Source of the DNA: Elusimicrobiota bacterium
GTDB taxonomy: Bacteria; Elusimicrobiota; UBA8919
Length of the DNA stretch: 64,000 bases
Direction of reading: 5' to 3'
NCBI GenBank assembly: GCA_016928195.1
Contig: JAFGLF010000044.1
Location: forward strand, 248,001 to 312,000
Shown: positions 1-7,731 of the stretch, in pieces
Position numbering within the stretch: the stretch's first letter is position 1
How the letters are laid out: every line of letters starts with the position of its first letter
The notes under the pieces: model-generated
What the model was told of the DNA's origin: nothing
The model's database searches: none
Seen by the model: the letters and a program-made list of their open reading frames with translations, nothing else
Translations under genes and position numbers: made by a program

Positions 1-339
1 TTCAGAGACCTCGGAAACGACGCAATTGACCTCATTGTACTGTCGGTTACCGATGCATATACCTACCCGAAAAGCAATATAAGAACACTTCATAAAATAA
101 TAGGTAATAAACTGTTAGCTAAATACTTCGATGAAAAGAAAAAAGTTTTCCCTGTAAAGTTATTAAATGGTTTTGAAATTATGAAAATACTTAAAATTCC
201 CGAAGGCCCGGCGGTCGGCAAAATTCTCCGGAAACTTGAAGAAGCACAGGTAACAAAAAAGATAAAAACAAAAGATGAGGCAAAAAAGTTTATCCGGCAT
301 ATAAAAATTAATGTTCTGGACAAAAATAAGATAAACTGA
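1..339 (+). CDS. CCA-adding enzyme / poly(A) polymerase family, C-terminal fragment
   Basis: The open frame runs from base 1 to a TGA at 337-339 and encodes the last 112 residues of a protein whose start lies outside the window. The tail reads LLNGFEIMKILKIPEGPAVG, then KILRKLEEAQ and a lysine-rich end. This matches the C-terminal substrate-recognition helices of class II tRNA nucleotidyltransferases/poly(A) polymerases ('G..im..l.i..Gp.vG.iL..l.eaq'). Such enzymes add or repair tRNA 3'-CCA or add A tails. The catalytic head is missing, so CCA addition and polyadenylation cannot be told apart. A tRNA-Gly gene follows after a repeat spacer. Confidence 0.7.
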   Translation, partial: FRDLGNDAIDLIVLSVTDAYTYPKSNIRTLHKIIGNKLLAKYFDEKKKVFPVKLLNGFEIMKILKIPEGPAVGKILRKLEEAQVTKKIKTKDEAKKFIRHIKINVLDKNKIN

Positions 340-344
340 TATAA

Positions 345-480
345 TTATAAGAGTCATGATTACAGCGATAAGGAGAACACGATTACAGCGATAAAAAGAA
401 GATAGCGGAGATAAAGCAAAGCCGTATCGCCGGCATCGTCAGTTTATCGTTGTTATCATTACTTTAGCAGTTCATCGCCG
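345..480. repeat. Hairpin word-array spacer, family A (20-bp unit)
   Basis: The left arm repeats a unit of the form GATtacagcGATaaaaagaa, with GAT spaced 9 and 11 bp. The right arm repeats the reverse complement (ATCgttgttATC and relatives). The arms can pair into a long imperfect hairpin. The same family recurs at 5408, 6236, 8820, 19127, 47739 and 63786. It fills the gap between the polymerase gene and tRNA-Gly. Confidence 0.75.
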
Positions 481-497
481 GAATTTAATATGTATAT

Positions 498-571
498 GCG
501 GGTGTGGTTCAATGGCAGAATGTCAGCTTCCCAAGCTGAAGACGTGGGTTCGATTCCCATCACCCGCTCCA
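498..571 (+). tRNA. tRNA-Gly (anticodon CCC)
   Basis: The acceptor arms GCGGGTG (498-504) and CACCCGC (561-567) pair. The anticodon stem TCAGC/GCTGA encloses the loop TTCCCAA, giving anticodon CCC. The T arm GTGGG-TTCGATT-CCCAT is canonical. The discriminator is T568 and CCA is encoded at 569-571, unlike the other tRNAs in this window. The 3' end is built into a perfect palindrome. Confidence 0.95.
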
Positions 572-617
572 AATTGCATATGCAATTTGGAGCGAGGTTC
601 GCCAAAGGCGACCCGCT
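565..617. repeat. 30-bp perfect palindrome over the tRNA-Gly 3' end, plus adjacent hairpin
   Basis: Bases 565-594 form a perfect 15+15 palindrome. Its left half is the end of the tRNA acceptor stem, the CCA and eight following bases. A second hairpin (591-617, stem AGCG-GGTtCGCC / GGCG-ACC-GCT, loop AAA) follows at once. There is no T-tract. A role in transcription termination or 3'-end processing, or an insertion relic, are all possible. Confidence 0.8.
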
Positions 618-671
618 GACATAACTTATAACAAATGACGCATGACAGATGACTGATAACGGATAACTATT
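618..671. repeat. Short 7-bp word array (family I) before the translin gene
   Basis: The segment is made of 7-bp words related to TGACAGA (tgacgca, tgacaga, tgactga, taacgga). The same word, on either strand, recurs at 24583-24622 and in the porin signal-peptide codons at 58541-58575. No clear ribosome-binding site or promoter was seen here. Confidence 0.6.
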
Positions 672-1268
672 ATGATTAATAAAAAGTTTTTTCAGAAATT
701 AAAGAAAGATTACCGCAAAACAGTGGACGAAAGAAAACAGATTATCGGTATATCGAATGATGCCTTACATAATGCCAAAAGGATAATTTTTATTCTCCAC
801 CGCGCCGGGACCAATGAAGCCAATAAGAAACTTCTTGAAATAGAAAAGATTTTCCGGGAACTGGAAAAAAAATTCGGATATGACCGGATTTCTGAAGAGG
901 GCAGCTACAGAGCGGCAGTTGAGGAATATGTGGAAGCAAAAATGTTTTATTTGGTTATGATAAACAGAAAAATCGATAAAATCCAGGGAATTAATCTGGA
1001 CTTCGTTTCTTATCTGGCGGGGCTTTGTGACTTAACCGGAGAACTGGTCCGGAAGGCGGTTAATGAAGCATCTGCCGGTAACTTTAATGAAGTAACCAAG
1101 ATGAAAAAAATCATCAATGAAATTATGGCAGAGTTGATAGAGTTTGATATGACCGGTTACTTACGGACCAAATATGACCAGGCAAAAAATAATTTAAGAA
1201 AAATAGAGCAGATTGACTATGACAAAACTCACTTTTTACGGCGGTGTGAACGAGATCGGGGGAAATAA
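672..1268 (+). CDS. Translin-family RNA-binding protein
   Basis: This 198-residue, largely helical protein has the translin signature: HNAKRIIFILHR near residue 33, an acidic EEYVEAKMFY segment near residue 85, and a final helix with EFDMTGYLRTKYDQAKNNLR. Translins bind RNA or DNA and, as the TRAX/C3PO complex, degrade RNA in eukaryotes. Archaeal and a few bacterial homologues (COG2178) are known, but their roles are poorly defined. The 3' end overlaps the next gene by 50 bases, suggesting coupled translation with the RNase J-like nuclease. The last ~15 residues, read through the overlap, are probably not conserved. Family assignment is fairly firm; function is open. Confidence 0.8.
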   Translation: MINKKFFQKLKKDYRKTVDERKQIIGISNDALHNAKRIIFILHRAGTNEANKKLLEIEKIFRELEKKFGYDRISEEGSYRAAVEEYVEAKMFYLVMINRKIDKIQGINLDFVSYLAGLCDLTGELVRKAVNEASAGNFNEVTKMKKIINEIMAELIEFDMTGYLRTKYDQAKNNLRKIEQIDYDKTHFLRRCERDRGK

Positions 1269-2796
1269 AATTCTGCTTGAAGCCGGCAATACAAAAATTT
1301 TTCTCGATTTCGGAATGTCTTTTCTGGGAGAAAATAAGTTTTTTGAATTCCCGCTCTTACGTCCCGCAAATATCGATGACCTCCGCAAAATAAATGTTAT
1401 TCCTGAAATAAAAGGTCTTTATAAAAATACCGGATTAAATATAAAATACCAGCCAAACGGCGATTTTACGGTCGAAGGGATTCCCGAAAACCGGCAGATT
1501 GATGCCATATTATTAACACACGGACACCTGGACCATTCGGGATACCTCGGACTTGTAAGACCCGATATACCCATCTACCTGTCAGCTGCAACAAAAAAAT
1601 TCCTTAAATTAAGAAGCGATATAAACAAGAACTGGGAAAGCGATGTACATCCGGATTCTTTCAGTATTATGGAAAGAGATGAAGAAAAGAAAATAGGCAG
1701 GGATATAGCCGTCCGGAGGTTCGATGTTGACCATTCGGTAATCGGCGCCAGTGCATATTTGGTTCATACAAAGGATAAAACGATTGCCTATACCGGTGAC
1801 TTCAGATTTCACGGTTACAGGCAGAAAGAAACGGAACATTTCTTAAAAGCTCTTTTAAAACAAAAAATAGACATTTTAATAACCGAGGGGACACGTCTTT
1901 CAAGAACCGAAGAAGAAAAAGCATTCGAAACCGAAGAAGAGGTCTTTTCGGCCGCTGCTGAACTGACAAAAAAAGAAAAAGGACTGGTAATTTACGATGC
2001 GTCTCCTGCCGATATTGACAGAGTCAGAACACTTGCACGTGTTGCCAAAGAAACAGGAAGGACACTTGTTCTTGATGATAAAAAAGCGTATTTCATCTTA
2101 TATTTAAATTATAACGAACCTAAAAATATAGTTGAGGGCTTACCGGGTATAAATGATTTTAAAATTTATCTATCCCGCGGGAAACTGAAAACGACCTCCA
2201 AAAAATACTGCAATACCATATGTGCAGATGAAAATCTATACATTGAAACATTTACTCACGACAGAAAGGGCTACCAAAGAACACTGCTTGCAAAACAGAT
2301 CTTAGCATCACAGAAATCTACCGAAGATTATAACAGGCTTATCGGCGGCATAAAGAAATCAAAAAATGCCGAGGAGTTTTTTAAGGCAATATCCATCCCG
2401 GCGGAAAACTGTATCTGGGGCCCTATCGGAAGGGAGGAAATATTAAAGAATTCAGGAAAATATATTTTATATACTTCAAACGGACCGCTTACATTGCTGC
2501 AGTTTATTCCGGCAAACAAAAAAGTTCCCGGAACATATATCTACGGGAAAGCGGAACCATTTAATGAGGAAATGGAAATTTCCCATGACAAGCTTAAAAA
2601 CTGGATAGACCTCGCGGGCTTAAAAATGAAATATGCCCACACGTCGGGACATATCTCCGAAAAAGATTTGAGAAGATTCATAAAAGAAGTTAACCCCGGA
2701 TGCGTAATGCCTGTCCATACCGAAAAAGCGGATATGTTCGATACATTCGGCATAAAAGTGATAAAACCGGAATTAAAAAAACCTTTACATATATAA
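1219..2796 (+). CDS. RNase J-like beta-CASP metallo-beta-lactamase nuclease
   Basis: The 525-residue protein begins MTKLTFYGGVNEIGGNKILL, as RNase J-type proteins do. Metal-binding motifs are visible: HGHLDH (about 101-106), DHSVIGA with its His, YTGDFRFHG, HTSGHIS, and a final MPVHTEKA near residue 497. The middle is the beta-CASP domain. Relatives (COG0595) act as 5'-3' exo- or endoribonucleases. The ATG at 1219 is chosen over an upstream TTG at 1213 because homology starts there. It overlaps the translin gene and precedes a PIN-PhoH gene, so these three probably form an RNA-processing group. It is shorter and more divergent than typical RNase J, so exact activity is uncertain. Confidence 0.85.
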   Translation: MTKLTFYGGVNEIGGNKILLEAGNTKIFLDFGMSFLGENKFFEFPLLRPANIDDLRKINVIPEIKGLYKNTGLNIKYQPNGDFTVEGIPENRQIDAILLTHGHLDHSGYLGLVRPDIPIYLSAATKKFLKLRSDINKNWESDVHPDSFSIMERDEEKKIGRDIAVRRFDVDHSVIGASAYLVHTKDKTIAYTGDFRFHGYRQKETEHFLKALLKQKIDILITEGTRLSRTEEEKAFETEEEVFSAAAELTKKEKGLVIYDASPADIDRVRTLARVAKETGRTLVLDDKKAYFILYLNYNEPKNIVEGLPGINDFKIYLSRGKLKTTSKKYCNTICADENLYIETFTHDRKGYQRTLLAKQILASQKSTEDYNRLIGGIKKSKNAEEFFKAISIPAENCIWGPIGREEILKNSGKYILYTSNGPLTLLQFIPANKKVPGTYIYGKAEPFNEEMEISHDKLKNWIDLAGLKMKYAHTSGHISEKDLRRFIKEVNPGCVMPVHTEKADMFDTFGIKVIKPELKKPLHI

Positions 2797-2808
2797 CTAA
2801 AAACTTTC

Positions 2809-2837
2809 TTGACCTTATGTAAAATTTTTTATATAAT
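2809..2837 (+). promoter_or_regulatory. Sigma-70-type promoter upstream of the PIN-PhoH gene
   Basis: TTGACC (2809-2814), a 17-bp spacer, then a consensus TATAAT (2832-2837). The predicted start near 2844 leaves a leader of about 150 bases holding a family-B-type repeat and a hairpin (2891-2921). Confidence 0.75.
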
Positions 2838-2854
2838 GAGTCTGTCGAAAAATA

Positions 2855-2975
2855 GCGAACTACACGAATACACTTCCGGATTCTCATTCACCCCGTACAA
2901 AAGCGAAGCTTTATACGGGGCAGGTAAAATCCATTCGTGCTATTCGTTATCATTAGCGTTATTCGTAAATACGTT
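2855..2975. repeat. Family B spacer with embedded CCCCGTA hairpin
   Basis: Words such as GCGAAC-TACACGAATAC on the left and ATTCGTGCTATTCGTTATCATTAGCG on the right are roughly inverted. Between them is a stem CCCCGTA-c-AAAGC / GCTTT-a-TACGGGG with loop GAA at about 2891-2921. Confidence 0.55.
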
Positions 2976-2993
2976 TCAGATACATAATAAGTT

Positions 2994-4310
2994 ATGGCAA
3001 AAAAAACATTTATTCTTGATACCAACGTTCTTATCCATGACCCGGAATCTCTCACCTCATTTGCGGACAACACCATTGTCATACCTATGGCAGTTATAGA
3101 AGAATTGGACAATCTGAAAAGATTCCATGACGAAAGAGGCAGGGCTGCAAGAGCCGTATCCCGAAAGTTAAATCAGCTTGGGAAAAACGGCAAGTTCAGC
3201 AAAGGAATGCATTTAGAAAACGGCGGGACTGTCTTAATTGACCTTGAGCAAAAAATGAATCTGCCTTATGATTTTTCAAACTCGAGAAAGGATAATCTTA
3301 TACTTTCTGCTGCATACGCAAGACAACAAAAAGGAGAACATGTAATATTTGTCACAAAGGATATTAACCTGCGGATAAAATCCGAAGCAATTGGTGTTAC
3401 GGCTAGGGATTATGAAAAAGAAAAAATACAGGTGGAACACCTGTATCAGGGATGGAAGGAACTGATAATACCGTCGAAAACTATCGACAAATTTTATCAA
3501 GAAAAAACAATCAAAATTGACGGCAATAATAATAATCATATGATTCCAAACGAATTTGCATTATTAAAAGATAGTACAAAATCCTCCAAGTCGGCACTTG
3601 CCAAGTACGATTCAAAAACTAAATCGCTAGTATCTCTTGTCCATAAAGAAGAATCCGTGTGGGGTCTTAAACCCCTGAACATAGAACAAAAGTTCGCGAT
3701 GGAACTGTTATTATCCGACAATATCCAGCTTGTAACTCTTATGGGAGTGCCTGGTGCCGGGAAAACCCTTTTATCCCTGGCGGCGGGACTTCAAAAAACG
3801 ATTGATGAAAAAATTTATAAACGGCTTCTGGTTGGAAAATCAGTAACACCTATGGGAAAGGATATAGGGTTCCTGCCTGGAACAAAAGAAGAAAAAATCT
3901 CACAGTGGATGGGTTCCATTTACGATAACCTGGAATTTCTTGTCGACAAAAGCAACACCGACGAAAACACCGAAGATAAGGTTCAATACTTTTTTGACAG
4001 CGGAAAAATAGAAATAGAAGCCCTGGCATTTTTAAGGGGTCGCAGTATCCCGAGACAGTTTATTATTATTGACGATGCACAAAACCTGACCCCGCACGAA
4101 ATAAAAACAATAATTTCAAGAGCTGGAGAAGGTACGAAAGTTGTGCTTACCGGCGACCCTTACCAGATAGACAACCCGTACCTTGACGCCGAATCAAACG
4201 GTCTTACATATCTTATAGAAAGATTTAAAAATCAGGAAATATTCGGGCATATAACCTTCAAAAAAACAGAAAGATCAAACCTAGCATCACTTGCCGGCGA
4301 ACTCCTGTAG
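2994..4310 (+). CDS. PIN domain-PhoH ATPase fusion (YlaK type)
   Basis: The protein has 438 residues. Residues 1 to about 150 form a PIN nuclease domain: ILDTNVLIHDP with the first acidic residue, VIEELD, and later DNLILSAA. Residues about 230-438 form a PhoH-type P-loop ATPase: Walker A GVPGAGKT at 250-257 and a Walker B-like FIIIDDAQN near 357, followed by LTGDPYQID. The family (COG1875) is thought to couple an RNA helicase-like ATPase to a PIN RNase. Its promoter is at 2809-2837. Placement after translin and RNase J-like genes supports a role in RNA turnover, which is inferred. Confidence 0.9.
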   Translation: MAKKTFILDTNVLIHDPESLTSFADNTIVIPMAVIEELDNLKRFHDERGRAARAVSRKLNQLGKNGKFSKGMHLENGGTVLIDLEQKMNLPYDFSNSRKDNLILSAAYARQQKGEHVIFVTKDINLRIKSEAIGVTARDYEKEKIQVEHLYQGWKELIIPSKTIDKFYQEKTIKIDGNNNNHMIPNEFALLKDSTKSSKSALAKYDSKTKSLVSLVHKEESVWGLKPLNIEQKFAMELLLSDNIQLVTLMGVPGAGKTLLSLAAGLQKTIDEKIYKRLLVGKSVTPMGKDIGFLPGTKEEKISQWMGSIYDNLEFLVDKSNTDENTEDKVQYFFDSGKIEIEALAFLRGRSIPRQFIIIDDAQNLTPHEIKTIISRAGEGTKVVLTGDPYQIDNPYLDAESNGLTYLIERFKNQEIFGHITFKKTERSNLASLAGELL

Positions 4311-4315
4311 AGGAA

Positions 4316-4405
4316 CACGAATATACGCAAATCAATGAACCAAACGCGAATACACGCGAATAAAAAATTAGCGAAAATTAGCGTTAGATTAGCGATAATT
4401 CGCGC
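4316..4405. repeat. Family B hairpin word array
   Basis: GCGAAT words spaced about 10 bp on the left are followed by reverse-complement-like GCGTTAGATTAGCG and ATTCGCG words on the right. The same pattern is found at 17811, 29405, 35517, 41442 and 58374. It occupies the whole gap to the PHP gene. Confidence 0.7.
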
Positions 4406-4413
4406 TGTTTAAA

Positions 4414-5283
4414 ATGGGTACACTTTTTGCTGATTTACATATACATACGACATTCTCGGACGGGACCTTTTCGCCTGCGGAATGCATAAAATATGCACAG
4501 AAAATCGGGCTTACAACCGTAAGTATAACGGACCATGATACTACCGACGGCCTTCCGGAAGCGATTAATGAAGGCTCTAAAAGAGGAATTGAAGTAATAC
4601 CGGGGATTGAACTTTCGGCTGAAGTAAAAAATTCCTATCAGCAGGAATTACATATCCTTGGATACTTTATAAACTGGGAAAACGGGGCATTTCAGCAAAA
4701 ACTGGAACTTTTTGCCAAAACAAGGGAGCAAAGGGCTTATCAAATTTTAGAGAAACTAAAAAATCTGGGAATTACCCTTGACGAAAAAAGACTTTTTGAA
4801 ATTGCAGGTATAGGTATAATCGGAAGACTTCATTTTGCAAGGGCACTTGTGGAAAAAAAAATAGTTAAAAATAACCAGGAAGCATTTTATAAATACCTTG
4901 GCGAAGGCAAACCGGCATATGTTCCAAAATTCAGATTATTGCCGGTAGAAGCAATAAAAATGATTCTTAAAGTAGGCGGAATACCTATATTGGCACATCC
5001 GCATTTTAACAAAATAAATTTTAACTTTATCAAATCGCTTATTAAATCAGGATTAAAAGGGATAGAGGTCTGGCATACCAGCCATTCGGCAGAGGAATCA
5101 AAACAACTTAAAAAAATGACCGACAAATTAGGAGTATTGTCTACAGGAGGTTCCGACTGCCACGGACCAATGCCGGGAGTTCCTGCAATAATGGGCAGGG
5201 TAAAAGTTCCGTATTCGGCAGTAATCAAACTTAAGGAATACAAAAACAGTTTGACTGAAAACCAGGACAAGATTTTTGAATAA
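4414..5283 (+). CDS. PHP-domain phosphoesterase (YciV/TrpH type)
   Basis: The protein has 289 residues. The N-terminus DLHIHTTFSDG carries the first metal-binding histidines of the PHP superfamily. ITDHDTTDG follows, then PGIELSAE, and near the C-terminus ILAHPHFN and GGSDCHGP complete the set. The length and motif order fit the YciV/RNase AM and 3',5'-bisphosphate nucleotidase group, which removes 5' nucleotides or phosphates from short RNA or nucleotides. Its position after three RNA-metabolism genes agrees with this, but substrate cannot be read from sequence. Confidence 0.85.
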   Translation: MGTLFADLHIHTTFSDGTFSPAECIKYAQKIGLTTVSITDHDTTDGLPEAINEGSKRGIEVIPGIELSAEVKNSYQQELHILGYFINWENGAFQQKLELFAKTREQRAYQILEKLKNLGITLDEKRLFEIAGIGIIGRLHFARALVEKKIVKNNQEAFYKYLGEGKPAYVPKFRLLPVEAIKMILKVGGIPILAHPHFNKINFNFIKSLIKSGLKGIEVWHTSHSAEESKQLKKMTDKLGVLSTGGSDCHGPMPGVPAIMGRVKVPYSAVIKLKEYKNSLTENQDKIFE

Positions 5284-5335
5284 TTCTTTATGGGGTTGCC
5301 CCAGTACCAGAGACTTCGTCACGATACGGAGCTAA

Positions 5336-5364
5336 CCCCGCACCGAACTTGTTCTGGTGCGGGG
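5336..5364 (+). terminator. GC-rich hairpin after the PHP gene
   Basis: A perfect 9-bp stem CCCCGCACC / GGTGCGGGG with an 11-base loop. It lacks a T-tract, so it is a weak or Rho-assisted terminator at best. It sits directly upstream of the cobalamin-operon promoter. Confidence 0.45.
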
Positions 5365-5366
5365 GG

Positions 5367-5395
5367 TTGACAAATAAAATTTAATTTAGTATCAT
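5367..5395 (+). promoter_or_regulatory. Promoter of the cobalamin salvage locus
   Basis: TTGACA (5367-5372), a 17-bp spacer and TATCAT (5390-5395). Transcription would start near 5402 and run through a family A array (5408-5486) into the cobalamin riboswitch. Confidence 0.75.
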
Positions 5396-5407
5396 ACATA
5401 CATATAA

Positions 5408-5486
5408 ATAACAGTGATAAAAGAAAAGATATCAGCGATAAAAAAGACGTATCGTTGGTATCGTTAGTTCATCATTGTAATCAGAC
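5408..5486. repeat. Family A hairpin word array in the cobA leader
   Basis: Left-arm words (GTGATAA, GATATCAGCGATAA) pair with right-arm words (TATCGTTGGTATCG, TCATCATTGTAATC). The array lies between promoter and riboswitch and so would be part of the transcript. Confidence 0.65.
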
Positions 5487-5497
5487 TTAATATGTAA

Positions 5498-5602
5498 TTG
5501 AAGGAATTCCGTGTAATTCGGAAGCTGCCCCGCAACGGTAAAGCCCGGTCTATCGATTACAAGAGACTCCGAGGGGAGGATATGAAATACGTCCGCCTCA
5601 GA
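5498..5602 (+). promoter_or_regulatory. Cobalamin riboswitch (compact form) upstream of cobA
   Basis: The conserved core is at 5501-5541: GGAATTCCGTGTAATTCGG followed by AGCTGCCCCGCAACGGTAA, matching the cobalamin aptamer consensus. A B12-box-like segment (GAAATACGTCCGCC) lies at about 5584-5597. The element is short, about 105 nt, suggesting one of the reduced classes. It runs straight into an intrinsic terminator, so control is probably by premature termination when cobalamin binds. Aptamer limits are approximate. Confidence 0.82.
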
Positions 5603-5623
5603 TTATCGGGGCGGATTTTTTTT
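5592..5623 (+). terminator. Riboswitch-controlled intrinsic terminator
   Basis: Stem TCCGCC (5592-5597) / GGCGGA (5610-5615) followed by eight T (5616-5623). The 5' arm overlaps the B12-box-like region, the arrangement expected if ligand binding decides whether the terminator forms. Confidence 0.8.
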
Positions 5624-5719
5624 ATTCACGGAGTCCCGATAGAATCGGGACGAGTAAATAACCCCGATGTCTTGTTCCGATTTATCGAAACAATCGGGGT
5701 AACTGACCAGGAGAGTACC

Positions 5720-6232
5720 ATGATACAAATTTATACCGGTAACGGAAAAGGCAAAACCACCGCGGCTGTGGGGCTTGCGATACGTGCATTGGGCCATAAA
5801 ATGAATGTATGTATAATACAGTTTTTTAAGGGCAGAAATTTTTACGGCGAACAAAAAATCCTGTCAAAACTTCCAAAAATCAAGTTATACTCGTTTGCTC
5901 AAAAACATCCGTATTGTTACAAAAATGCAGACATAAAAAAGATTAAGAAAGACTGCAAAACTGCTCTGGCTCTGATTAAAAAAATATTTAAGGAAGAAAA
6001 ATATGATTTATTAATACTGGATGAGTTAAATATTGCTATTCGCGATAAATTCATTAATGTTGCAAAAATTGCCGGGTTGCTTAAAAAAAGACCTGAAAAA
6101 ACGGAAATTATAATAACCGGGAGGGGGGCACATAAAAAAATACTGAAATATGCCGATTTAATAACAAATATGAGTCCTGTAAAGCATCCGTATTACAAAG
6201 GTATAAAATCACGGAAGGGAATAGAATATTAA
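5720..6232 (+). CDS. cobA: Cob(I)alamin adenosyltransferase (CobA/BtuR type), first copy
   Basis: The 170-residue protein begins MIQIYTGNGKGKTTAAVGLA, with the CobA-type P-loop at residues 6-13. LLILDELNIAI and the ending KHPYYKGIKSRKGIEY are also typical. CobA adenylates cob(I)inamide or cob(I)alamin with ATP to make the adenosyl form. The ATG at 5720 has an AGGAGA ribosome-binding site. The open frame extends upstream to 5498, but that part is riboswitch and terminator. Two hairpins (TCCCGAT-aga-ATCGGGA and CCCCGAT...ATCGGGG) lie between terminator and start. A second copy is at 10588. Confidence 0.92.
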   Translation: MIQIYTGNGKGKTTAAVGLAIRALGHKMNVCIIQFFKGRNFYGEQKILSKLPKIKLYSFAQKHPYCYKNADIKKIKKDCKTALALIKKIFKEEKYDLLILDELNIAIRDKFINVAKIAGLLKKRPEKTEIIITGRGAHKKILKYADLITNMSPVKHPYYKGIKSRKGIEY

Positions 6233-6235
6233 GGA

Positions 6236-6384
6236 AGATTACGGCGATAAAAAGAACGATATCAACGATACGGAGAGAGGCTGATTACAACGATGAAAAG
6301 AAGATAACAGAGATAAAGCAAAGATTATCGCCGAAATCGTTATTTCATCGCTGCTATCGGCCGTTAATATCGTTGGGATCGGTA
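6236..6384. repeat. Family A hairpin word array between cobA and cobU
   Basis: GAT-containing words (GATATCAACGATACGGAG, GATTACAACGATGAAAAG, GATAACAGAGATAAAGC) on the left face ATC words (TTATCGCCGAAATCG, TCATCGCTGCTATCGG) on the right. It fills the entire gap. Confidence 0.7.
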
Positions 6385-6389
6385 TTTAT

Positions 6390-6899
6390 ATGGGGAAGAT
6401 TATACTTATTTTAGGCGGGGTAAAAAGCGGAAAGAGCAGTTTTGCTGTAGAACTTGCTAAGAAGTCCGGAAATGTAATTTTTGTTGCCACTGCAAGTCCC
6501 GGCGATTCAGAGATGAAAAAAAGGATCGAAAAACACAAAAAATCGAGACCGAAAAGCTTTAAAACAGTGGAAACAAGCAACAAACTCTCGGGTATCCTTA
6601 AAGAAAAATTTAACACTGCATTGATTGATTGCCTAACGATTTTCGTTTCCAACTGCATGCTTTCCAATAAAACCGAAAAAACCATAATTAAAGAGATTGA
6701 AGATACTCTTAAAAAAATAAAAAACAAAAACAGAAATGCAGTCATCGTATCCAATGAGGTGGGTTACGGTATTGTTCCCAAAAACAAACTTGCAAGGGAA
6801 TTCAGGGACGTATTGGGAAATGTAAATCAGGCAGTTTCCAGACTTTCGGACAAAGTATATTTCCTGATATCAGGGAACCCGGTACTGATAAAAAAATAG
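6390..6899 (+). CDS. cobU: Adenosylcobinamide kinase / guanylyltransferase
   Basis: The 169-residue protein has the CobU P-loop GGVKSGKSS at residues 9-17, VATASPGDSEM, a VSNEVGYGIVP motif and the ending LGNVNQAVSRLSDKVYFLISG. CobU phosphorylates adenosylcobinamide and transfers GMP to give AdoCbi-GDP, the substrate for CobS. Length and motifs are normal. It lies between cobA and a PP-loop ATPase in the salvage locus. Confidence 0.95.
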   Translation: MGKIILILGGVKSGKSSFAVELAKKSGNVIFVATASPGDSEMKKRIEKHKKSRPKSFKTVETSNKLSGILKEKFNTALIDCLTIFVSNCMLSNKTEKTIIKEIEDTLKKIKNKNRNAVIVSNEVGYGIVPKNKLAREFRDVLGNVNQAVSRLSDKVYFLISGNPVLIKK

Positions 6900-7030
6900 G
6901 GCTCCGTATCCGCCGCGGCGGACAGCCCTTGATTACAGTGATTGAACTGCGGGATTACACAGATTAGTACATGACTTGCTGTATCTGTGTAATCATTCTT
7001 CAAAATCTGTGTAATCAGCTGTAATGAACA
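6900..7030. repeat. Spacer with TCCGCC palindrome and family E words
   Basis: A 14-bp perfect palindrome TCCGCCGCGGCGGA is followed by family E words: GATTACACAGATTAG on the left and ATCTGTGTAATC twice on the right. No other gene was seen. Confidence 0.65.
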
Positions 7031-7047
7031 TTATAGCAGGAGGTAAA

Positions 7048-7731
7048 ATGAGGGTTATTGCGTCGTGGTCAGGGGGAAAGGATTCATGCTTTGCGTATTA
7101 TAAAGCATTACAGGAAGGACATCAGGTTTTGTGCCTCTTGAATTTTATTTCAAGAGAATCACAGAGGGGATGCTTTCACGGAATAGAAAAGAAACTCATG
7201 CAGGTTCAGTCGGAAGCAATCGGCATTCCGCTTATTCAAAAAGAAACAAGTCCGGATATGAAAAAATACGAGGAAGAATTCAAATCCGCAGTACTTGAGC
7301 TGAAAAAAGAAAAAGGTATTGAAGGAATGGTATTCGGAGATATCTATCTTGATGAACACAAGGAATGGGTGGAAAGGGTATGCAAAGACATCGGAATAAT
7401 TCCGGTTGAACCTTTATGGAATTTAAAACCCGAAAATATTCTTTCCGATTTTATCAATCTGAAATTCAATACGGTTGTTGTAAGTGCAAAACATGATTTA
7501 TTCGATGAAAATTTTATCGGACAGAAGATCGATAACAACACGCTGAAATTTTTAATAAACAAGGGAATTTGCCCGTGCGGCGAAAACGGAGAATTTCATA
7601 CATTCGTCTATGACGGTCCGATTTTCAAGAAAAAAATAAACTTAAGCAAAACAGCAAAAATAGTAAAAGAGGGGTTCTGGAAATACTGGTTTCTCGACAT
7701 AAAGGAATACAACATGGAGGCCAAATGCTGA
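7048..7731 (+). CDS. PP-loop ATP pyrophosphatase, Dph6/MJ0570 family
   Basis: The 227-residue protein starts MRVIASWSGGKDSCFAYY, with the PP-loop SGGKDS near residue 8. VFGDIYLDEHKEWVERVC and the CPCGENGEFHTFVYDGPIF segment are characteristic of the diphthine-ammonia ligase (ATP_bind_4) family. Archaeal and eukaryotic Dph6 amidates diphthine, but bacteria lack diphthamide, so this copy does something else. The ATG at 7048 follows a strong AGGAGGT; an in-frame ATG at 7024 has none. The 3' end overlaps cobT by 7 bases, tying it to cobalamin salvage. An amide-forming role there is speculative. Confidence 0.8.
   Translation: MRVIASWSGGKDSCFAYYKALQEGHQVLCLLNFISRESQRGCFHGIEKKLMQVQSEAIGIPLIQKETSPDMKKYEEEFKSAVLELKKEKGIEGMVFGDIYLDEHKEWVERVCKDIGIIPVEPLWNLKPENILSDFINLKFNTVVVSAKHDLFDENFIGQKIDNNTLKFLINKGICPCGENGEFHTFVYDGPIFKKKINLSKTAKIVKEGFWKYWFLDIKEYNMEAKC

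Noticed and set aside
2809-3099. Open frame overlapping the PIN-PhoH start
   Set aside because: It covers a promoter and hairpins and has no protein-like pattern. The PIN domain is in the other frame.
5498-5719. N-terminal extension of CobA in the open frame
   Set aside because: This stretch is riboswitch core and terminator. CobA homology and a good ribosome-binding site begin at 5720.
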